A stretch of DNA of 64,000 bases from Calditrichota bacterium (lineage in GTDB: Bacteria > Zhuqueibacterota > Zhuqueibacteria > Thermofontimicrobiales > Thermofontimicrobiaceae), in the NCBI GenBank assembly GCA_013152715.1, contig JAADFU010000190.1, forward strand, positions 32,675-96,674, written 5' to 3'. Under the pieces are notes generated by a model. The model was not told the DNA's origin. It saw only the letters and a list, made by a program, of their open reading frames with translations, and made no database searches. The position numbers and the translations under genes are program-made. This document shows positions 59,973 through 64,000 of this stretch, one piece after another; the first letter of the stretch is position 1, and the number at the start of each line of letters is the position of its first letter.

Positions 59973-59986
59973 CTGAAAAGCCATAT

Positions 59987-61021
59987 TTAAAATCTCACCG
60001 CTAACGTGAACTGATGAATATTTCTCAAATGAACGAATTGTTCATACGTGTAGTCAATGCGGATTCGTCTTCCCCCGCCTAAAAAGTAATTCAAACCCAT
60101 ACCGACGACATAACGATCTTCCCGATTTTTCAAGCCCAACGATTTTATTCCGCCGCGAAAAGAAACCAATTTCCGCAATGTGGAGTATTCGCCGCCAATA
60201 TTCACAGATTCCGTATTATCATTCGGATGCAAACCATCAATGGCAATGGTAAATTTTTGAAAATCAGTATCTACTAATTCGGTAGAAATACCCAGTCGCA
60301 TAATCAGTGGCAGGTCAAATTTGTCAGTCGCCAGGTATGCGTTAACACTTTCATTATTTCCGGCAATCGAGGCATCGATATCCTTTTGTACAAGCAAGTC
60401 GTCGCCCATGATTTGCATTTTTTGTCCGAAATTGCTGATACTGGCGCCCAAACGAATACCGCGAAACGGCGTATCGAACAGCGTGCCAATGTCCACAGCG
60501 ATGGCGCCGGCAGAGGAATTCCAAATTCTTTCTGTCACATATTTCACGGTGCCGCCGATAGTAAAATTATCCGTCAAATTTCGCGCAAAGGAAATTCCGG
60601 CAATGAATGAACCGGCAGAAAATGTCTCTCCCGTGCCTTCGGGCTCGGACTCCGTAGTGATGTCCATCTCATCCATTGTCAGCGCAGAAAAGCTGACGCC
60701 GATCGTGCCTATTTGCGCCAAAGGTAAAGTCAAACCTACATAATCAAAACGCAAATCCGCCAGCCAATTGGAATGCATAAATACAAACTCGCTTCGGTCG
60801 AGACGCGCGATTCCGGCAGCGTTCCAGTACATGGCAGTGGCGTCGTCAGCGACAGAGACAAACGCAGCTCCCATTCCAAGGGCGCGAGAGCCAACGGGGA
60901 TACTGAGCACCTTTGCCGCCGAAGTGCCAATTTTGGTTACTTCTTGTGCGCGAAGGATCGCCTGCGTCGTCGTCAGCAATAGCAAAATTATTAGAAATGT
61001 ATATTTTCGACTCGTTTTCAC
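59987..61021 (-). CDS. PorV/PorQ-family outer-membrane protein
   Basis: PorV in Bacteroidetes is the outer-membrane shuttle that receives type IX secretion cargo. The 344-residue product has a signal peptide (1-25) and the family hallmarks GSRALGMGAAFVSVADDATA and MYWNAAGIARLDRSEFVFMH, then alternating beta strands to a C-terminal Phe (FTLAVRF) as in barrel proteins. The start is GTG at 61021, eight bases after GGGAG. It follows the large secreted protein by 17 bases, so cargo and shuttle are co-transcribed. Confidence 0.9.
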   Translation of the reverse strand: MKTSRKYTFLIILLLLTTTQAILRAQEVTKIGTSAAKVLSIPVGSRALGMGAAFVSVADDATAMYWNAAGIARLDRSEFVFMHSNWLADLRFDYVGLTLPLAQIGTIGVSFSALTMDEMDITTESEPEGTGETFSAGSFIAGISFARNLTDNFTIGGTVKYVTERIWNSSAGAIAVDIGTLFDTPFRGIRLGASISNFGQKMQIMGDDLLVQKDIDASIAGNNESVNAYLATDKFDLPLIMRLGISTELVDTDFQKFTIAIDGLHPNDNTESVNIGGEYSTLRKLVSFRGGIKSLGLKNREDRYVVGMGLNYFLGGGRRIRIDYTYEQFVHLRNIHQFTLAVRF

Positions 61022-61038
61022 GTCTCCATCTCCCGTAA

Positions 61039-64000
61039 TTATTTTATGATAGCAAATTTCCCAATTCTTTCTCCAATTCCCGGCGCGTCCACATGATAAA
61101 TGTAAACGCCGAAGGAAATCGTCAAATTATCTCGCGTGAGAACGTCCCATTCCGCAGAACCGTCATCAATGGCGCTGTTGTGCTCAATGGTATCGACCAA
61201 TTCTCCGGACACCGTAAAAATTCGAATTGTGCACTGCCGCGGCAAATGATTGAAATGGATCGATCTCGGCCCGCGGCCGGTGGTGAAAAAATTTCTACCT
61301 TCCCAGATTGCCGTTGCCACATAAGGATTGGGCACGACTTTGATGCGATCCAATTGAGATTTTGCTAATTCTCTGTCAATGTAGGGCGACTGAGTGGCAA
61401 ATTCAAAAACCACATTGCTGAGAAAGGGCTTTTTTAGGTACAAATAGGCGGTATCGCCTTTAGCAGGATTTCTGTGCAGCGTATCAAATACAACTTTGAA
61501 ACGCCAGCTCGGCGACAATACGCCTTCGGAATTTTCTTCCATAAATACGATCACATCCGATTCGAGATAACTTGCCGTAAAAATCCCGTCATCGCCTTCC
61601 GTCTCCCAGAATGCAAATTTCACTTTCGCCGAATCCGTCATATTGAACACCGTGAAGTTCACCGGTTTGGGATTTAAATCAATGCGGCGCACTTTCAAAT
61701 AAACAGAAGTATCCATGCCAACATCGCCAAACACGATTTTGTAGTCCTTGGGATTGGGAAATCCAACCAGAAATCCCGCTTGAAATGGCTTGAGCGACAG
61801 CGGCATGATTTCGTCGTCATTCCAGCGAGAAAGAGTCTGATTTAATTCAATCACATCTTCATTGTCCAAAATCAAACGGAATCCATCTGTCATGGGAATT
61901 TCTTCATAAGCCTTGAGTTTAGGGCTATTCAGAATCAACGTGTCAATTCTCCCTTCGGACTCAAACGTCACGTCAAACAGCGAAAAATCCAGTGTTTTCA
62001 GCGTGTCCGGTTCGGACTGCTTTTGTCGCGGGACCAGAGTATCCCGGAAGGTAATGCGATAATTATGATTATCCGGAATGATTTGCGGATCGACAATGTC
62101 GTACATGATTTTCCCGGTTGTATTGCCAATTACTGGTTTGTCGATATTCACCAACGTCGGCGCCACATATCCGGCTGAAGGCGCGTCGGGAATTACGCGC
62201 TGCACATTGGTTCCCATTTTCACTTCCCCGGTCACTTCCACGGTAATGGGAATTGGCGTTTCACTCGGGGGAATGTCGGCCCAGGCCGCGCCTCGGTCGT
62301 AAGCAGTAAGTGCGTAATAGTAAGTCTGCCCATTAATTACATCTTCATCCACCCAGGAGTGCCGTAGTCCGGTGTCACTGCCCAAATTAAAATGAGCGCC
62401 GTTAATGCCAAGAGAATCTAAACCGGTAATGCCATCTTTCAAATCAAATTGCGCCACTGGCTTGTAAAAAGTCAAATTTCCGTCAGCGTCAGTGATGACA
62501 TAAGCGTCTTCAAACGCCGGATCCGTGGCTCTGTAAATGCGGTAACCTTCAAAATCAAAAGGTTCGGCGCCAATATCCTGCATAAATTTGTCAAAAGATT
62601 TCTCCGCCTTATTATTCCAGTAAAGCGTGACTTTTCCGTCGCCGGGAATCGCTTTCAGCACCGGCAAAATCGGTGCTTTGGCAAATTGATAATCCAAATC
62701 GTAAGTTTTTTGGGATACCTCTTTATTGCGCAAAGCATCCTTCTTGTCTTCGCCCAGGTTTACCGCCATGGAAATCCGCACGCGTCCGCCTGCTTTCAGT
62801 GGAAAAAGGCCGGAAGAAACAAATAAATCCCAGTCGCCATTGACAGTATTAATGCTCGTGTCCCAGAATTTTCCCGGAATCATCCAGCGGCTCCAGGTTC
62901 CTTCATCCTGTTCAGTGTGAAAATTCCCCGCAGGTTGGTATTGGACATTCGTCAAACCCAACTGGTCGGACTCAGAAACATCCGTCACGTCGATATTGGG
63001 CTCGCCCGGGAATCCCGTTCCGGCGCCGCTGGTGGGAACGCCGTCTCCCTGACCCGTGTCATAGGTCAGCGGATTTCCGTCAAGACCAACATCATCGTTC
63101 ACCGGGTCCCAATCTCCGTCGTCGTCGATGAAATTATCCCGGCGCTCGTCAATCATTTCGTCAATGCCCTCGTCAATCATCTCGTCGACCGCGCCATCGC
63201 CGTCATTGTCGATGCCGTCGGCGTATTTTTTACCCAAATCTTCCGCACCCAAATCGTACAGCGTAATGCCATTTGCCGTTACATAACGGCCATTTTGGCT
63301 GGCAGCCGCGTCAATCATCTCCTGCGTTACCACCGGGCTGTTATCTTCGCCATCGCCGTTATTGTCGATCCAATCGCGGTAAGCTTTGCCAACGTCTGTT
63401 GCGTCTTCATCGTAAAGACCGTTATTGTTGTCGTCTTTTCCATTGCCATTAATTTCGCCGTCAGTCATTGAGTCCGTGACTACCGGGCTCAGCGGCTCGC
63501 CGTCGCCGTCATTGTCGATGTGGTCGCGAAACCCGACGCCCATTTGATCGGCAAAAGCGATGTGCGTTTTATTTTCGTCGATCAATCCATTTCCGTTATC
63601 GTCGATTAAATTTGTCGGATCTTCATCGGCAATCATGGTTTCTGTGACTATCGGCGAATTTTCTTCTCCGTCGCCGTCATTGTCGATGCCGTCGGTCGAA
63701 TTCCCCGGCGTTTCCAGAAATGAAGTCGCCACGACGCCAACTTTGTCATCGCCAAAATTTTGATTTCCGCGTCCATCCGTATCCGTACACCAGGCAATAT
63801 CATTCAACAAGTCAAAATCCGAATGATCGTCCTGACTATCGCCGTCCCCGCCAACCAAATCAAAGACAAACAACGTTACCGCCGCTTTGTCCAGGTCTTT
63901 GGTACCGTCATTTCTAATATCATAAAGCACAAAAACAACGTCGTTCACTAAAATCTGTGACCACTGCATTACGCGCACATCTACCAGCAAACCCAGACCG
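61039..64000 (-). CDS. Very large secreted protein with Asp-rich calcium-binding repeats (5' end cut)
   Basis: The frame is open to the right edge; 986 residues of the C-terminal part are visible, so the true N-terminus and signal peptide are outside. Asp-rich repeats of about 50-56 residues carry IDNDGDGE and DDNNNGLYDEDA, patterns typical of calcium-binding dockerin or thrombospondin type-3 loops. A fibronectin III-like region follows (FEGYRIYRATDPAFEDAYVI; YYYALTAYDRGAAWADIPPS). The last 80 residues are a sorting-type domain (RQCTIRIFTVSGELVDTI; FGVYIYHVDAPGIGERIGKF). It is probably exported and surface-anchored. It leads the operon with the PorV/PorQ gene. Confidence 0.87.
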   Translation of the reverse strand, partial: GLGLLVDVRVMQWSQILVNDVVFVLYDIRNDGTKDLDKAAVTLFVFDLVGGDGDSQDDHSDFDLLNDIAWCTDTDGRGNQNFGDDKVGVVATSFLETPGNSTDGIDNDGDGEENSPIVTETMIADEDPTNLIDDNGNGLIDENKTHIAFADQMGVGFRDHIDNDGDGEPLSPVVTDSMTDGEINGNGKDDNNNGLYDEDATDVGKAYRDWIDNNGDGEDNSPVVTQEMIDAAASQNGRYVTANGITLYDLGAEDLGKKYADGIDNDGDGAVDEMIDEGIDEMIDERRDNFIDDDGDWDPVNDDVGLDGNPLTYDTGQGDGVPTSGAGTGFPGEPNIDVTDVSESDQLGLTNVQYQPAGNFHTEQDEGTWSRWMIPGKFWDTSINTVNGDWDLFVSSGLFPLKAGGRVRISMAVNLGEDKKDALRNKEVSQKTYDLDYQFAKAPILPVLKAIPGDGKVTLYWNNKAEKSFDKFMQDIGAEPFDFEGYRIYRATDPAFEDAYVITDADGNLTFYKPVAQFDLKDGITGLDSLGINGAHFNLGSDTGLRHSWVDEDVINGQTYYYALTAYDRGAAWADIPPSETPIPITVEVTGEVKMGTNVQRVIPDAPSAGYVAPTLVNIDKPVIGNTTGKIMYDIVDPQIIPDNHNYRITFRDTLVPRQKQSEPDTLKTLDFSLFDVTFESEGRIDTLILNSPKLKAYEEIPMTDGFRLILDNEDVIELNQTLSRWNDDEIMPLSLKPFQAGFLVGFPNPKDYKIVFGDVGMDTSVYLKVRRIDLNPKPVNFTVFNMTDSAKVKFAFWETEGDDGIFTASYLESDVIVFMEENSEGVLSPSWRFKVVFDTLHRNPAKGDTAYLYLKKPFLSNVVFEFATQSPYIDRELAKSQLDRIKVVPNPYVATAIWEGRNFFTTGRGPRSIHFNHLPRQCTIRIFTVSGELVDTIEHNSAIDDGSAEWDVLTRDNLTISFGVYIYHVDAPGIGERIGKFAIIK
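63197..63688 (-). repeat. Four-copy repeat encoding the IDNDGDG segments
   Basis: The plus-strand word TCGCCGTCATTGTCGATG recurs at 63197, 63353 (one mismatch in the middle and one at the end), 63503 and 63671, spaced 156, 150 and 168 bases. It marks four copies of a 50-56-residue repeat. The conserved DNA word exceeds what the protein motif alone requires, suggesting recent duplication or gene conversion. Confidence 0.8.

Noticed and set aside
63100..63850. Regularly spaced repeats resembling a CRISPR array
   Set aside because: The repeats are in frame inside a long coding region, encode Asp-rich loops and have spacers of related sequence, so they are protein repeats.

Overview
This window is chromosomal DNA from a Gram-negative-type bacterium, most likely of the FCB superphylum outside classical Bacteroidetes (Calditrichota, KSB1 or a similar lineage). 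That placement is inferred from type IX-like C-terminal sorting domains containing NYPNPFNPTT, a PorV/PorQ-family outer-membrane protein, SPOR and TPR envelope proteins, and promoters that mostly look like sigma-70 boxes of TTGA(C/A)x-N17-TATATT type. No rRNA genes, CRISPR arrays, phage genes or transposase genes were seen.

Positions 1-31,822 (all minus strand) hold one nearly continuous information-processing cluster. In transcription order it reads: tRNA-Thr(UGU), tRNA-Tyr, tRNA-Gly, tRNA-Thr(GGU), rpmG, tRNA-Trp, secE, nusG, rplK, rplA, rplJ, rplL, rpoB, rpoC, rpsL, rpsG, fusA, tuf, then the S10 operon (rpsJ to rpsQ), the spc operon (rplN to secY, adk, map, infA, rpmJ) and the alpha operon (rpsM, rpsK, rpsD, rpoA). 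rpoA is cut by the left edge. The tuf copy that often sits between tRNA-Thr(GGU) and rpmG is absent. A 182-bp segment bounded by inverted repeats lies inside the tRNA cluster. Internal promoter-like sites lie upstream of rpsL and rpoB.

Positions 31,962-42,110 (minus) carry yebC, ruvC, ruvA, ruvB, queA, ispD and ispF, then a terminator, then gltX, glnS and cysS. They cover Holliday-junction resolution, queuosine synthesis, isoprenoid synthesis by the MEP route, and tRNA charging.

Positions 42,332-57,440 are envelope-related. A SPOR lipoprotein (minus) diverges from a 977-residue exported TPR protein (plus). Next comes a plus-strand operon behind a consensus promoter: N-acetylmuramoyl-L-alanine amidase, Nudix hydrolase, endonuclease V, histone-deacetylase-family hydrolase, and an exported protein-isoaspartyl methyltransferase. 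Four minus-strand units follow: an outer-membrane barrel fused to a coiled coil and CpoB-like TPR tail, an unrecognised 174-residue protein, a membrane-anchored TPR protein, and a two-gene PspC/LiaF-like envelope-stress unit with an ECF-sigma-like promoter.

Positions 57,460-64,000 (minus) encode type IX-like cargo: a 750-residue multidomain secreted protein preceded by a possible 34-codon leader ORF, a PorV/PorQ-family protein, and the C-terminal 986 residues of a very large secreted protein with Asp-rich calcium-binding-type repeats, cut by the right edge.
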